Positions 11,250 through 11,281 of a stretch of DNA of 11,281 bases are shown one piece after another. Made by a program: the position numbers and the translations under genes. A model generated the notes under the pieces. The model saw only the letters and a list, made by a program, of their open reading frames with translations. It ran no database searches and was not told the origin of the DNA. The stretch's first letter is position 1. Each line of letters begins with the position of its first letter. This DNA is from Baffinella frigidus (lineage: Eukaryota > Cryptophyceae > Cryptomonadales > Baffinellaceae), in contig MU647034.1 of NCBI GenBank assembly GCA_026770585.1, forward strand, positions 220,756 through 232,036, in the 5' to 3' direction.

Positions 11250-11281
<32 letters not shown>
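11250..11281. repeat. (AC)n microsatellite at window end
   Basis: About 16 uninterrupted AC repeats run to the last base. Confidence 0.95.

Overview
The window is eukaryotic nuclear DNA, not bacterial. It has no long open frames, but it holds very short GC-rich coding exons separated by AT-rich minisatellites, fold-back elements and long degenerate arrays of CCCTAAA, the plant-type telomere unit. This points to the green lineage or another alga with that telomere type. A large-genome prasinophyte is my guess and is not proven.

The main content is the 5' part of one plus-strand gene. Read in order, the exons spell the N-terminal two immunoglobulin-like domains, and the start of the third, of NOMO (nodal modulator). 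NOMO is the large lumenal ER protein that works with nicalin and TMEM147 in the BOS complex of the multipass translocon. The chain is A 784-858, A' 4140-4166, B 5073-5144, C 5803-5847 (or 5993-6037), D 6636-6674, E 8428-8487, F 8714-8805, G 10161-10218 and H 11070-11156. All junction phases agree: F ends in phase 2 and G begins in phase 2, and every other junction is phase 0. Exons A to G total 468 bases (156 codons) without a stop. The signal-peptide exon was not found and should lie upstream. Roughly 1,000 residues of a normal NOMO would lie downstream.

Layout: 1-91 unrecognised; 92-780 a fold-back element arm and a 20-22 bp minisatellite carrying two partial copies of exon A; 784-858 exon A; 859-4139 a nest of MITE-like inverted repeats; 4140-4166 micro-exon A'; 4254-5536 copies of exon B in CCATAAA/CCCTAAA arrays; 5803-6337 copies of exon C; 6636-7637 copies of exon D with telomere-like DNA and an inverted version of the first minisatellite; 7825-8487 copies of exon E; 8714-9970 seven copies of exon F in a 20 bp AT-rich minisatellite; 10161-10218 the single exon G; 10225-10500 telomere-like DNA; 10504-11156 three copies of exon H; 11250-11281 an (AC)n tract.

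The striking feature is that seven of the nine exons (all but A' and G) are multiplied. Copies upstream of the intact exon usually keep the acceptor and the 5' exon end. Copies downstream keep the 3' exon end and the donor. The introns therefore look as if they grew by tandem duplication across exon-intron junctions, filling the gene with decoy or alternative splice sites.
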